64,000 bases of DNA from Mycobacterium gordonae (GTDB lineage Bacteria; Actinomycetota; Actinomycetes; Mycobacteriales; Mycobacteriaceae): the NCBI RefSeq assembly GCF_001417955.2, contig NZ_LKTM01000002.1, positions 1-64,000 of the forward strand. Reading direction: 5' to 3'. The position numbers and the translations under genes are program-made. Of the stretch, positions 19,282 to 28,584 are shown in pieces. The notes below the pieces were generated by a model. That model was not told where the DNA came from, ran no database searches, and worked only from the letters and a program-made list of their open reading frames with translations. The number at the start of each line of letters is the position of its first letter. Positions within the stretch are counted from its first letter, which is position 1.

Positions 19282-20562
19282 TTACACGCCAACGTTATTG
19301 GCGGCGCCGAGCGGAAGTACCGCCAACGCCATGACCACCCACATGAACACGGTGACGGTCCGGTGTGACGTTGCCCGCTCGATTTCCGGACGGGTGATCG
19401 CGTAGGCGATGTATACGAGTTCGACGTCGGCGGAAACGATGATCCACCAACGGGTCCAATCCACACCCGTGGCGAATATCGGTACGAACAGAGCTGCCGC
19501 CACCGCCACCAGTATGGGATTGCTCTTCAGGGTGCTGAGGAGAACTCGGATCGGAACGGCCGACAAGTATCGGACGATCCACATCGTGCCCAGGAAGAAG
19601 ATCAGTCCGAGCAGGAACGAACCGAGTAACCGCGCGACGCCGTAGCCGGCCACCAACCCCATCGCGGCGTTCGTGTCGGCATCAAGAATCGGCAGCGCGT
19701 TCTCGCAAACCCAGTCGTGAAAGTCCGTCTGGCTTTCGATTCGGCCGAGCAGGTAATCGACCGCCGCGCCAGGCGTTTTGGTGACCGCCCATGGGTTGTC
19801 AATGTTTCCGTGGGGGAGTTGACCGCACAGTTTGGCAGCGACATCACGGTGCCCGAAGGCGGCTACCGCGAGCGTGGAGAGAAGTCCGGGTCCCACCGCC
19901 AGAGCGGCGCAGAGGCGCTTGGCGGCACGTGTTGTTTCCTTCGGAAGCACCACTATCGCCAGCACCGCGCCCAGCGCCATTTGTAGGGGAATCGCTTCGT
20001 GCAGCAGTGCCAGAACGGCCGTGACGCTTCCGTACGTCGCGCTGAGATACGCTGTGGCACGCAGAGTTTGGCACCTGGTGAGGCCCAGGATGTAAGCCAG
20101 CAGCGCGGACATGCCGAACAGTTCCGGGTGGGGAGAATACAGTGCGTAGGACAGCGCAAAGGGCAGTACCGGTATCGCCAGAGCTAACATCGTGCGCCGC
20201 GCGCATCCGACGCCCGCAGACGTCGCCCGCCGCATGAATACAGCCACGACCGTCAACCACACGACCGTCGACGCCCAAAGCAGCGTATAGGCGGCCGGAA
20301 AGTAACACGAGTCAGGCAGCCAGGAAATGATTTCACCGCCCAGCCCGCGGCGTACGAAGCCGAACTCATAGTTTGGGACGTAATACGTCAGCCAGAAGAT
20401 GGCATTCGAAAAGCCAACGGCCACCACGTACAGATGCAACAACGCCCATGCCGTAGTCCAACCCATGACCACCGAGAAGACCCTGCGTTGCTGCGCCGCC
20501 GGGGTTCGAACAGCCGGCAAGGTTGCCCACTGGGCGGATTTGCTCGGCGGATGAGTAACCAT
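19282..20562 (-). CDS. Polytopic membrane protein of unknown function
   Basis: A 426-aa protein with roughly ten hydrophobic segments and a clear ATG. The first extracytoplasmic loop contains YYVPNYEFGFVRRGLGGEI after helix one, a conserved-looking segment; the last helices read ILVAVAAALFVPIFATGVDW and VTVFMWVVMALAVLPLGAA. Such layouts occur in GT-C glycosyltransferases and acyltransferases, but no decisive motif was recognised. It has no counterpart at this place in M. tuberculosis as I recall. It lies convergent to fadD25 and just downstream of mmpL12 on the same strand (about 170 bp), so it could be co-expressed with the transporter. Confidence 0.72.
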   Translation of the reverse strand: MVTHPPSKSAQWATLPAVRTPAAQQRRVFSVVMGWTTAWALLHLYVVAVGFSNAIFWLTYYVPNYEFGFVRRGLGGEIISWLPDSCYFPAAYTLLWASTVVWLTVVAVFMRRATSAGVGCARRTMLALAIPVLPFALSYALYSPHPELFGMSALLAYILGLTRCQTLRATAYLSATYGSVTAVLALLHEAIPLQMALGAVLAIVVLPKETTRAAKRLCAALAVGPGLLSTLAVAAFGHRDVAAKLCGQLPHGNIDNPWAVTKTPGAAVDYLLGRIESQTDFHDWVCENALPILDADTNAAMGLVAGYGVARLLGSFLLGLIFFLGTMWIVRYLSAVPIRVLLSTLKSNPILVAVAAALFVPIFATGVDWTRWWIIVSADVELVYIAYAITRPEIERATSHRTVTVFMWVVMALAVLPLGAANNVGV

Positions 20563-20732
20563 CGTCCGTCTCCCCGGTTCGGCCGCGGAAACTCGCGGCG
20601 CTGCGCCAGAGAATCGTCACTCGCGCGCGGTGAGACGAACTACGTAGTGCGCTACTGCAATCCGCCGGAGGTCGGCGACCAGCTACCCAGCTTCGATGGC
20701 TGCGTCAGGTAGCTAGATGGCGAGGAGCGGGC

Positions 20733-23700
20733 TCAGGTGATGACCGGGGTATCCGGCTTCGGCCGCACCGCATCGACCCGGCGGTCACCGTTCGACTCTT
20801 GTTGCAGCTCTTCGTAACCCGGCATATCTGCGAGACCGAACAGCGGCAATGAATGGGTCAGCAGTTGATCGACCTGTTGCTTGCCCAGGCGCATCTCTTT
20901 CGCCCTGCGCTTGCGTTTGGTCTGCGATGCGCACTTCGACAGGTCGTAGTCGGGCACGGTACTGAGGCCGAACAGTGGTAGTGAGTGGGCCGGCAGCAGG
21001 TCGATGGTGCTGCCCACCGGCCTGGGTTTCGGCACGCGAACCACTTTGGGTCGGGGCGGCGGAGCGGGCGCCTTGCCCGTGACGAACCGCTTGGTGCGGG
21101 CCAGCCACACGTCGGCCTGCTGTTCGAACTTGCTCTTCTTGCGATTCTTGTTGGTCCGGCCCATCTGTGAGGGCCACCAGTTCTTCTGGCCGATCATCGC
21201 CGCCAGCGCGGGAACGGTGATGGTGCGCACCAGGAACGTGTCGATGACGATGCCGATACCGATGGTGAAGCCGGCCTGAGCCATCGTAGTCACACTGGCG
21301 GCCAGTAGGCCGAACATGGACGCTGCGAAAATCAACCCCGCCGAGGTGATCACACCACCCGTCGAGCCCACGGTGCGGATGACGCCGACCCGCACGCCGT
21401 GCGGTGACTCATCTCTGATTCGCGAGATCAGCAACATGTTGTAGTCGGCGCCGACGGCGACCAACAGGATGAACGACAGTCCTGGCAGGCTCCAGTGCAG
21501 GTCCTTACCCAAGATCAACTGGAAGACGATGACGCCCAGGCCGAGGGCCGACAGGTACGAAACCAACACGGATGCAATCAGATACAGCGGCGCGATGACG
21601 GCCCGTAGCAGTGCTACCAGAATCAGGAACACGATGATGATCGTCGCGATGACGATGAACCGGATGTCGCTGTTGTAGTAGTCGCGGGTATCGGCCATCA
21701 CAGTCGGCATGCCGATCAGGGCGATCTTGGCGTCCGACAATTCGGTGTTCGGTAACGCGGAGTTGGCGGTCTGCACGATCTTTCGGATCTGATTCATGCC
21801 CTCGACGGTGAAACCGTTGAGACCGCTCTGCACCAGGTACTGGGCCGCGTGACCGTCCGGCGACAGAAACGCCTGGGCGCCTTGTTTGAAGTCGTCACGG
21901 CTCAGGATCTGCGGTGGAATATTGAACCCGGCCATGTTCGGTCGTTCCGCGTCGCGGCGCATTCCCAGCAGGAAGTCGGAAGCCTCGTTGAGGCCGCCAC
22001 CCATCTTCTTGACCTGATCGACCAGTGCCTGGACGCCGTCCGCCACGGCGCCGCTGCCGTCGGCCAGTGCCCCGGCCCCCTGCTGCAGTTGCGACAGCGT
22101 ATTGGGCAGACCTTTCACCATCTTCATGGTGTTGACGATCTGCTTCAGTTGGTCGTCGAGTTTGCCTACCGTCTGCGCCAGCGTCTGGTACTGATCGGTC
22201 TGTTGCAACGTGACCGCGAACGCTTGGATCGAGCGGAGCAGGCCGTTGTTGCCGGACTCGACGATGGCCGCCAGTTGTCCGCGCGATCGCACACAAGCGG
22301 GGTCGGCGTTGCAGGACGGGCTTTCATTGAGGGCCGTCACCATGGGGGCGGCCCACACCGCCGTGGTTTGGGCATCGCTGACGGTCCCGCTCAAGTTGTT
22401 GCCGAGCGCCCGCATACGGCTGACAGCGCCGGACGCCTGGTCGAGCTGCTGGATGGTCTTGTCCCCACCCATCAGCTGCAGCATGTTCTGCAGCATGCTG
22501 ACCAGCCCGGCCGAGCTGGCGACGGCTTCGTTGACCTGGCTCCGAATCTGGGCCAGGGCGTCGGCCAGTTGCCGGGAGCCGCCGACCAGATGGTCCAGCT
22601 CTCCTCCGTGTTCGGAGATGGCCGAGGACGCCTCGTTGAGCTTGCTGCCGACCTCACCGGCCTGGAACGACACCTTGGTCTCTTTCAGCGGTTCCCCGTT
22701 GGGCCGGGTGAGGCCGCGCACCATGACGATGTCGGGCAGGTCGGCGATCCGGCGCGACATCATTTCCAGGTCGGCCAGGGCTGCCGGAGTGCGCAGATCG
22801 CTCTTCGACTGGACGAACAGAACCATCGGGCTCATCGAGTTCATCGGGAAGTGACGATTCAGTGCGTTGAAGCCCCGGACGCTGTCCATGTCCTGCGGGA
22901 CCGTCTTGAGGTCGTCGTAGTTGAACCGGATCAGGCTCGTGCTGCCGGCCAGTGCGAGCAGGATGACCAGGCTGCCGACCAGGTGAATCACGGGACGCCG
23001 GACGATGCGGGATCCCGAAATGCGCCAGAACCGAGTGGTCAGGTCGCGGCGCGGCTTGATCCAGCCGCGCCGGCCGACGATCACCAGGACCGCCGGCAGG
23101 AAGGTAGTCGCCGCGATCAGCGTCACGACGATGGAGATGGAGATCGCCGGCCCGACGGCCGAGAACACCTCCAGCTTGGTGAAGATCATCGCGAGGAAGG
23201 TGACGGCGACGGTGGCCGCCGAGGCGGCGATCACCTTGCCGATGGACATCAGCGCCTTTTTCACGGCGACGTCCGAGGCTTCACCTTGTCTCACGAAGTC
23301 GTGATATCGGCTGATCAGGAAGACGGCATAGTCCGTCCCGGCGCCGATCATGACGGCGCTCATGAACACGATGCTCTGCATGTTGACCACGAAGCCCATT
23401 TCGGCCAACGCGGACAACAGACCCTGTGCACCGACGATGGACACCCCGATGGTGGCCAGTGGCATCATCATCGTGACCAGGTTTCGGTACACGATGATCA
23501 AGATGACGAGAACGCTGATGATCGTTCCCGTCTCGATGATCTGGACGTCCTCTTCGCCGATCTTCTGCACGTCGGCGACGGTGGCGACCGGTCCGCTCAT
23601 GTAGGCGTTCAGCGATGTTCCCGCAACCGTCTTCTTCGCGATCGCGGTGATGTTCCGCAGCGCCTGCTGGCTCTCGGGAGACGTTGCGTCACCGGGCAAT

Positions 23701-24158
23701 TGGATCGGGAGGTTCCAGGCCTTCTTGTCTTTGCTCTCGAAGACTTCCCGCGCCTTCGGCGTGCCCAGGAAATCCTGCACCTGCATCTTGTCCGCCGTAT
23801 CGGCCTGCAGGTTGTCGATCAGCTTGTGATAGGTCTCTTCGTCGGCGGCGCTCAAACCCTTCTCGTCGGTCAGGATGACCAGCAGCAGGGAGCCGCCCTT
23901 GCCGCCGACGCTGGCGCCGCCGCTGAAGGCCTTGGCCATCTCGTGCTGGGCGATCATGGTCGGCGCGTTGTCCGGAAGTTGCTTCGGCTCGTGCTTGGCG
24001 GCCTGGACCTGAAGGGGCGGGAAGGTCAGCACGAGAACCACGGCCACCGCGATCCAGGAGCCGATCACCAGCCACGGTTGCTTGACGACGAAGTCGCCAA
24101 CGCGGTCGAAGATCCCCCCGACCTTGGCTTCGTCGTGCGATTTCACCTGCCGCGCCAC
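20733..24158 (-). CDS. mmpL12: RND-family lipid transporter MmpL12
   Basis: About 1141 aa, the size of MmpL12 (Rv1522c). AKVGGIFDRVGDFVVKQPWL precedes helix one. Two RND halves each hold a helix cluster with the proton-relay style GAGTDYAVFLISRYHDF (first half) and AVGADYNMLLISRIRDE (second half). The extra periplasmic region between them is Gln/Ser-rich and coiled-coil-like. A cytosolic tail of about 130 residues is Lys/Arg/Pro-rich and repeats HSLPLFGL twice. The start is not settled: GTG at 24158, 24143 or 24248 are all in frame and none has a strong ribosome site. Role: export of the LOS-like glycolipid or a precursor across the inner membrane, energised by the proton gradient. Confidence 0.92.
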   Translation of the reverse strand: MARQVKSHDEAKVGGIFDRVGDFVVKQPWLVIGSWIAVAVVLVLTFPPLQVQAAKHEPKQLPDNAPTMIAQHEMAKAFSGGASVGGKGGSLLLVILTDEKGLSAADEETYHKLIDNLQADTADKMQVQDFLGTPKAREVFESKDKKAWNLPIQLPGDATSPESQQALRNITAIAKKTVAGTSLNAYMSGPVATVADVQKIGEEDVQIIETGTIISVLVILIIVYRNLVTMMMPLATIGVSIVGAQGLLSALAEMGFVVNMQSIVFMSAVMIGAGTDYAVFLISRYHDFVRQGEASDVAVKKALMSIGKVIAASAATVAVTFLAMIFTKLEVFSAVGPAISISIVVTLIAATTFLPAVLVIVGRRGWIKPRRDLTTRFWRISGSRIVRRPVIHLVGSLVILLALAGSTSLIRFNYDDLKTVPQDMDSVRGFNALNRHFPMNSMSPMVLFVQSKSDLRTPAALADLEMMSRRIADLPDIVMVRGLTRPNGEPLKETKVSFQAGEVGSKLNEASSAISEHGGELDHLVGGSRQLADALAQIRSQVNEAVASSAGLVSMLQNMLQLMGGDKTIQQLDQASGAVSRMRALGNNLSGTVSDAQTTAVWAAPMVTALNESPSCNADPACVRSRGQLAAIVESGNNGLLRSIQAFAVTLQQTDQYQTLAQTVGKLDDQLKQIVNTMKMVKGLPNTLSQLQQGAGALADGSGAVADGVQALVDQVKKMGGGLNEASDFLLGMRRDAERPNMAGFNIPPQILSRDDFKQGAQAFLSPDGHAAQYLVQSGLNGFTVEGMNQIRKIVQTANSALPNTELSDAKIALIGMPTVMADTRDYYNSDIRFIVIATIIIVFLILVALLRAVIAPLYLIASVLVSYLSALGLGVIVFQLILGKDLHWSLPGLSFILLVAVGADYNMLLISRIRDESPHGVRVGVIRTVGSTGGVITSAGLIFAASMFGLLAASVTTMAQAGFTIGIGIVIDTFLVRTITVPALAAMIGQKNWWPSQMGRTNKNRKKSKFEQQADVWLARTKRFVTGKAPAPPPRPKVVRVPKPRPVGSTIDLLPAHSLPLFGLSTVPDYDLSKCASQTKRKRRAKEMRLGKQQVDQLLTHSLPLFGLADMPGYEELQQESNGDRRVDAVRPKPDTPVIT

Positions 24159-24450
24159 GTAATCACCGTACAGGGAGGAGCGCTGGTCAGGTGGGGGAAC
24201 GAAATATTCCGAAATTTCCGTGGCTTCGCGTCCGCGGGCGCACGCCACTGCCTGGCTGTGCCTGAAAGAACCTGACCAGCGCCATTATTTGAGCAATCGG
24301 GAGTGGCTGTGAAACGCGTCACTGAGCGGAATCAAGCCACCCTGCGGGATAGCTCCGCCGGCCGAAAGTTGGACGGATGTGCTTATCTGACGGGTGTCCA
24401 GCTTGGCGCTTTCGGCCCGCAGCGCGCGCGAGTCATGCGACACTCTCCCG
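24159..24450. promoter_or_regulatory. Divergent region between mmpL12 and the methyltransferase gene
   Basis: Nearly 300 bases with no supported gene, holding the divergent promoters of mmpL12 and the methyltransferase-GT1-wbbL2 run. If mmpL12 starts at 24248 the region shrinks to about 200 bases. The AT-rich stretch GAAATATTCCGAAATTTCC at 24201-24219 contains an imperfect GGAAATTTC/GGAATATTTC dyad. No known operator was recognised. Confidence 0.35.
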
Positions 24451-25236
24451 GTGGCTCTCAGATACCGCCTGCAATCCAACCCCATCGTTGCCAAACTCAC
24501 CACGAAGTACTTCCTGCCGTTAGGCACCCGCCAGGTGGGCAATGATGTGGTCTTCTTCAACTTCGGCTACGAGGAGGACCCGCCGCTGGGTCTGCCCCTG
24601 TCGGACGCCGACGAACAGAACCGGTACGGCATTCAGCTGTACCACCAGACCGCCAGTCAGATCGATCTCACCGGCAAGAAGGTGCTCGAAGTCAGCTGCG
24701 GTGCGGGCGGCGGAGCGTCCTACATCGTGCGCACGCTGGGCCCGGCGTCTTACACCGGCCTGGACTTGAACCCGGCCAGCATCGAGCTGTGCCAGAAGAG
24801 GCACAGGCTGCCGGGGCTGGACTTCGTCCAGGGCGACGCGATGAACCTGCCGTTCCCCGATGAATCGTTCGACGTGCTGCTCAATGTCGAGGCCTCGCAT
24901 CAGTATCCCGATTTCCCGAAGTTCCTCGAGGAAGTCGTGCGGGTCCTTCGCCCGGGCGGGCACTTCCTGTACACCGATTCGCGCCGCATCCCCCACATCG
25001 CGGGATGGGAGGCGGTGCTGGCTGCGGCGCCGCTGCGCAAGGTCTCCGAACGCGACATCGAAGCGGAGGCAAAGCGCGGGCTGGCCGCGATCACCCGGCG
25101 GACGCAGGAGCAGGTCGGCAACCGGGCGCCGGCATTCGTGGGCGCGGTGACCCGCTATGCCGCCGGCCTGATGGACCGGGACCTGCGCAAGGACGGCGGC
25201 TTCACCTATCGCATCTACCACTTCGTGAAGGATTGA
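24451..25236 (+). CDS. O-methyltransferase, Rv1523/Rv2952 type
   Basis: A 261-aa SAM methyltransferase of the mycobacterial glycolipid group. [20 protein letters not shown] is motif I in the form shared by Rv2952 and the GPL methyltransferases; [35 protein letters not shown] and [14 protein letters not shown] follow. The GTG at 24451 gives a protein that begins [15 protein letters not shown], like relatives in this group. Related enzymes methylate rhamnose/fucose hydroxyls or phthiotriol. With two glycosyltransferases directly downstream, a sugar O-methylation is likely. Confidence 0.88.
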   Translation: MALRYRLQSNPIVAKLTTKYFLPLGTRQVGNDVVFFNFGYEEDPPLGLPLSDADEQNRYGIQLYHQTASQIDLTGKKVLEVSCGAGGGASYIVRTLGPASYTGLDLNPASIELCQKRHRLPGLDFVQGDAMNLPFPDESFDVLLNVEASHQYPDFPKFLEEVVRVLRPGGHFLYTDSRRIPHIAGWEAVLAAAPLRKVSERDIEAEAKRGLAAITRRTQEQVGNRAPAFVGAVTRYAAGLMDRDLRKDGGFTYRIYHFVKD

Positions 25237-25272
25237 CGGTCCCGCACGGATGCTTCGAGGGATGCTTCGACG

Positions 25273-26520
25273 ATGAAGGCCGTCGTCGCCAGCTACGGCA
25301 CCCGCGGCGATATCGAGCCGTGTGCCGCGGTGGGGCTGGAACTGCAACGACGCGGCCACGACGTGCTGCTGGCGGTGCCGCCGAACCTGATCGACTTCGT
25401 CGAGTCGGCCGGGCTGGCGGCGGTCGCCTACGGGCTCCGTGACTCTCAGCAGGAGTTGGACGAGCAGTTTCTGCACAACGGGTGGCGGTTCCAGAACCCC
25501 GTCAAACTGGCGCGCGAGGCCATGGCGCCCGTCACCAGGGGCTGGGCGGAGCTGGCCGCGACGCTGGCGCCCGTGGCGGCCGGCGCCGACGTGCTGTTGA
25601 CCGGCCAGATCTACCAAGAGGTCGTCGCCAATGTCGCTGAGCGCTATGACATTCCGCTGACCGCGCTGCATTTCTTTCCGATGCGGCCCAACGGTCAGGT
25701 CGCATTCCCGGCGCGCTTTCCCGCCCCGGTGGTGCGCAACACCATGAAGACGCTTGACCAGCTGTACTGGCGGATGACCAAAGGTGTCGAGAACGCGCAG
25801 CGTCTGGACCTGGGCCTGCCGAAAGCATCCCGCCCGGCCCCGCACCGGATGGCCGAACGTGGCGTGCTGGAGATCCAGGCTTACGACGAACTCTGCTTTC
25901 CGGGGTTGGCGGCCGAGTGGGACGAGCGGCGACCGTTCGTCGGTGCTCTCACCATGGAACGGCCCACCGCGGTGGACGACGAGGTCGCGTCGTGGATAGC
26001 GGCCGGCACCCCGCCCATTTACTTCGGATTCGGCAGCATGCCCGTTGGATCGCTCACCGACCGCCTGGTCCTGATCAGCGGGGCCTGCGCACGCCTAGGG
26101 GAGCGGGCCTTGATCTGTTCGGGACCCCGCGACCAGGCTGCGGGGTTGCAGTTGCCGGATCACGTCAAGGTGGTGAGTGCGGTCAGTCACGCCGCCGTGT
26201 TCCCCACCTGCCGCGCGGTCGTCCATCACGGTGGCGCCGGTACCACCGCTGCAGGTCTGCGGGCCGGAGTGCCGACCCTGGTTCTGTGGGTCACCTCCGA
26301 TCAACCGATCTGGTCGGCTCAGATCAAACAGTTGAAAGTCGGCTGGGGCAGGCGCTTCTCGAGCAGCACAGTGGATTCGCTGGCGTCCGACCTGAAGAAG
26401 GTTCTCGCTCCGGATTTCGCCGCCCGGGCGCGTGACCTTTCAGCCCGGATGACCAAGCCCGCCGCCAGTGTTTCCGCGGTCGCAGACCTGCTGGAAAACA
26501 GCTTCCGGCGCGGTCATTAG
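25273..26520 (+). CDS. GT1 glycosyltransferase (Rv1524-like)
   Basis: A 415-aa GT-B glycosyltransferase of the UGT/MGT class that builds mycobacterial glycopeptidolipids. The acceptor half begins MKAVVASYGTRGDIEPCAAV; the donor half has YFGFGSMPVGS and [19 protein letters not shown], the signature sugar-nucleotide binding region, near residues 318-335. It likely adds a 6-deoxyhexose or related sugar to the lipid core. It resembles the enzyme at 27337-28584 throughout, so the two are probably paralogues with different linkage or sugar preference. Confidence 0.92.
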   Translation: MKAVVASYGTRGDIEPCAAVGLELQRRGHDVLLAVPPNLIDFVESAGLAAVAYGLRDSQQELDEQFLHNGWRFQNPVKLAREAMAPVTRGWAELAATLAPVAAGADVLLTGQIYQEVVANVAERYDIPLTALHFFPMRPNGQVAFPARFPAPVVRNTMKTLDQLYWRMTKGVENAQRLDLGLPKASRPAPHRMAERGVLEIQAYDELCFPGLAAEWDERRPFVGALTMERPTAVDDEVASWIAAGTPPIYFGFGSMPVGSLTDRLVLISGACARLGERALICSGPRDQAAGLQLPDHVKVVSAVSHAAVFPTCRAVVHHGGAGTTAAGLRAGVPTLVLWVTSDQPIWSAQIKQLKVGWGRRFSSSTVDSLASDLKKVLAPDFAARARDLSARMTKPAASVSAVADLLENSFRRGH

Positions 26521-26569
26521 GCCTTCGGAACGCCCCTCGGGGATGTGGCTGCCGGTGTAGGCTTCGCCT

Positions 26570-27340
26570 GTGTCCCTACTGATTACGGTGCCGGTATTCG
26601 GTCAGCACGAGTACACGCATGCACTCGTAGCCGACTTGGAACGGGAGGGCGCCGACTACCTGATCGTCGACAACCGCGGCGACTATCCCAAGATCGGCAA
26701 TGAACGTGTCAACGTTCCCGGTGAAAACCTGGGCTGGGCCGGCGGCAGCGAACTGGGATTTCGAATTGCCTTCTCCGAGGGCTACTCCCACGCTATGACG
26801 CTCAACAACGACACCCGCATCTCCAAGGGATTCGTTGACGCTCTGCTCGACCCGCGGCTCCCGGCCGATGTGGGAATCGTGGGGCCGATGTTCGATCTGG
26901 GATTTCCGTACTCGGTTACCGATGAGAAGCCGGACGCCGAGAGCTACACGCCGCGACCGCTGTATCGTGTGGTTCCCGCGATCGAAGGTACCGCCCTGGT
27001 GATGTCTCGTCAGTGTTGGGATGCCGTGGGCGGCATGGATCTGACCACGTTCGGCCGTTACGGGTGGGGGCTCGATCTCGACCTGGCACTGCGGGCACGT
27101 AAGGCTGGATTCGGTCTGTACACAACCGAAATGGCGTACATCAACCACTTCGGGCGCAAGACGGCCAACACTCATTTCGGCGGCCGCCGCTACCAGTACG
27201 GCGCGAGCGCATCGATGATCCGCGGTTTGAGCCGGACTCACGGCTGGCCTGCCGCGATGGGCATCTTGCGGGAGATGGGCGCGGCGCACCGGCGTAAGTG
27301 GTACAAGTCTTTTCCGCTCAACTGCACCACCAGCTGCTAA
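26570..27340 (+). CDS. wbbL2: GT2 rhamnosyltransferase-like protein WbbL2
   Basis: A 256-aa GT2 protein matching Rv1525. [19 protein letters not shown] starts the fold, [12 protein letters not shown] is the nucleotide region, [18 protein letters not shown] and [17 protein letters not shown] (the NDT in the DxD place) are WbbL features, and the second half has [19 protein letters not shown]. WbbL transfers rhamnose from dTDP-rhamnose; the donor here is inferred. The GTG start lies 50 bp after the GT1 stop. It ends in a 4-bp stop-stop overlap with the convergent GT1 gene. Confidence 0.87.
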   Translation: MSLLITVPVFGQHEYTHALVADLEREGADYLIVDNRGDYPKIGNERVNVPGENLGWAGGSELGFRIAFSEGYSHAMTLNNDTRISKGFVDALLDPRLPADVGIVGPMFDLGFPYSVTDEKPDAESYTPRPLYRVVPAIEGTALVMSRQCWDAVGGMDLTTFGRYGWGLDLDLALRARKAGFGLYTTEMAYINHFGRKTANTHFGGRRYQYGASASMIRGLSRTHGWPAAMGILREMGAAHRRKWYKSFPLNCTTSC

Positions 27341-28584
27341 GCGCTGACGCGTACCGCCTCTTCCAGCAGATCGGCGGCCGTGGCGACGGCATCGGCGGGA
27401 TCGCTCATCCGCGTTGATATCTCGCGGGCGCGGGCGGCGTAATCCGGCTGCAGGATGGTCTTCACACCGCGCAACAGCGACTTGCGGTTGACGTGCGCGA
27501 AACGCTTTGCGGTACCGACCTTCACGCGTTGCACCGCGGCCGCCCAGATCGGTTGATCGGCGACGTCCCACAGGATGAACGTGGGCATCCCGGCGCGCAG
27601 GCCGGCGGCGGTGGTGCCGGCCCCGCCGTGGTGCACCACCGCGCGGCACCGCGGCAGCACCGTCGAATAGTCGACCAGCCCAACAAGTTTGACGTGCTCA
27701 GGCTGGACGGCGAGCGTCGCGCCGACGGGGGCGTACACCAGCGCGCGTTCGCCCAACTCGGCGCATACGTCGGCGATCATCTCGACCGTCTCGGCGGGCG
27801 ACTGCACCGGGGTGCTGCCGAATCCGAAATAGATCGGGGGACTACCCGCTGCGATCCAGTCGTCCAATTCCGCGTTGGGCTCGGTGTGCAACCGCATCGA
27901 CAGCGCACCGACGAAGGGCCGCCGCACTTTCCACTCCTGCGCGATCCCGGGGAACAGTGCGGGGTCGTAGGCCTGGATCTCGGGTGCGCCGCGACCCACG
28001 ATCCGCTGCAGCGCCGGGACCGAGGTGGGGGACAGGCCCAGCTCGCGGCGCTGGGTGCGATCGGCGTCACCGGTGGTGTACGAGTACAGCCGCCAGGACG
28101 CCTTGGCGACGGTGCGCACCACCGGGCCGGGCAGCGGTAGCGACGGGATGCCGACCTGCCCGTTGACGTGCATCGGGAAGTGATGCAGCGCCGCCAGCGG
28201 AATGTCATGGTACTCAGCGACATTCGCGACGACGCCGTGATAGGTCTGCCCCGTCATCAGTAGGTCGGCACCCTCGGCCAGCTCGGCCAGCGTCGCACCC
28301 ATCTCCGCCCAGCCCTCGACGAACAGCTCCTTGCCGGCCTGCGCCAGGTTGAGCGGGTTCTGCGCCTTGGTGAGGTTACGGACGAATGCCGCGACCTGGT
28401 TGATCTGGATCCCGGAGTCCGGCCCGTACGCCACGCCGCTCAGGCCCGCCGCTTCGACGAACCCGATCAGGTTGGGTGGCACCGCCATTCGCACGTCGTG
28501 GCCGCGCCGCTGTAACTCCATGCCGACGGCGGCGCAGGGTTCGACGTCGCCCCGGGTCCCGTGGACTGCCAGTACGAACTTCAC
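27337..28584 (-). CDS. GT1 glycosyltransferase (Rv1526c-like)
   Basis: A 415-aa GT-B glycosyltransferase: [20 protein letters not shown] at the start, [19 protein letters not shown] and [19 protein letters not shown] in the donor half. The GTG at 28584 overlaps the TGA of the upstream PKS by 4 bp (GTGA), strong evidence of translational coupling to that synthase. A longer upstream reading is the PKS shadow. In M. marinum and M. tuberculosis the matching gene also follows pks5. Probable role: glycosylation of the acylated core made with that PKS. Confidence 0.92.
   Translation of the reverse strand: MKFVLAVHGTRGDVEPCAAVGMELQRRGHDVRMAVPPNLIGFVEAAGLSGVAYGPDSGIQINQVAAFVRNLTKAQNPLNLAQAGKELFVEGWAEMGATLAELAEGADLLMTGQTYHGVVANVAEYHDIPLAALHHFPMHVNGQVGIPSLPLPGPVVRTVAKASWRLYSYTTGDADRTQRRELGLSPTSVPALQRIVGRGAPEIQAYDPALFPGIAQEWKVRRPFVGALSMRLHTEPNAELDDWIAAGSPPIYFGFGSTPVQSPAETVEMIADVCAELGERALVYAPVGATLAVQPEHVKLVGLVDYSTVLPRCRAVVHHGGAGTTAAGLRAGMPTFILWDVADQPIWAAAVQRVKVGTAKRFAHVNRKSLLRGVKTILQPDYAARAREISTRMSDPADAVATAADLLEEAVRVSA

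Noticed and set aside
21849..24275. Long open frame (about 808 codons) antisense to mmpL12
   Set aside because: Product is His/Arg/Asp-rich without any domain; the opposite strand encodes a clear RND transporter. Typical high-GC shadow.
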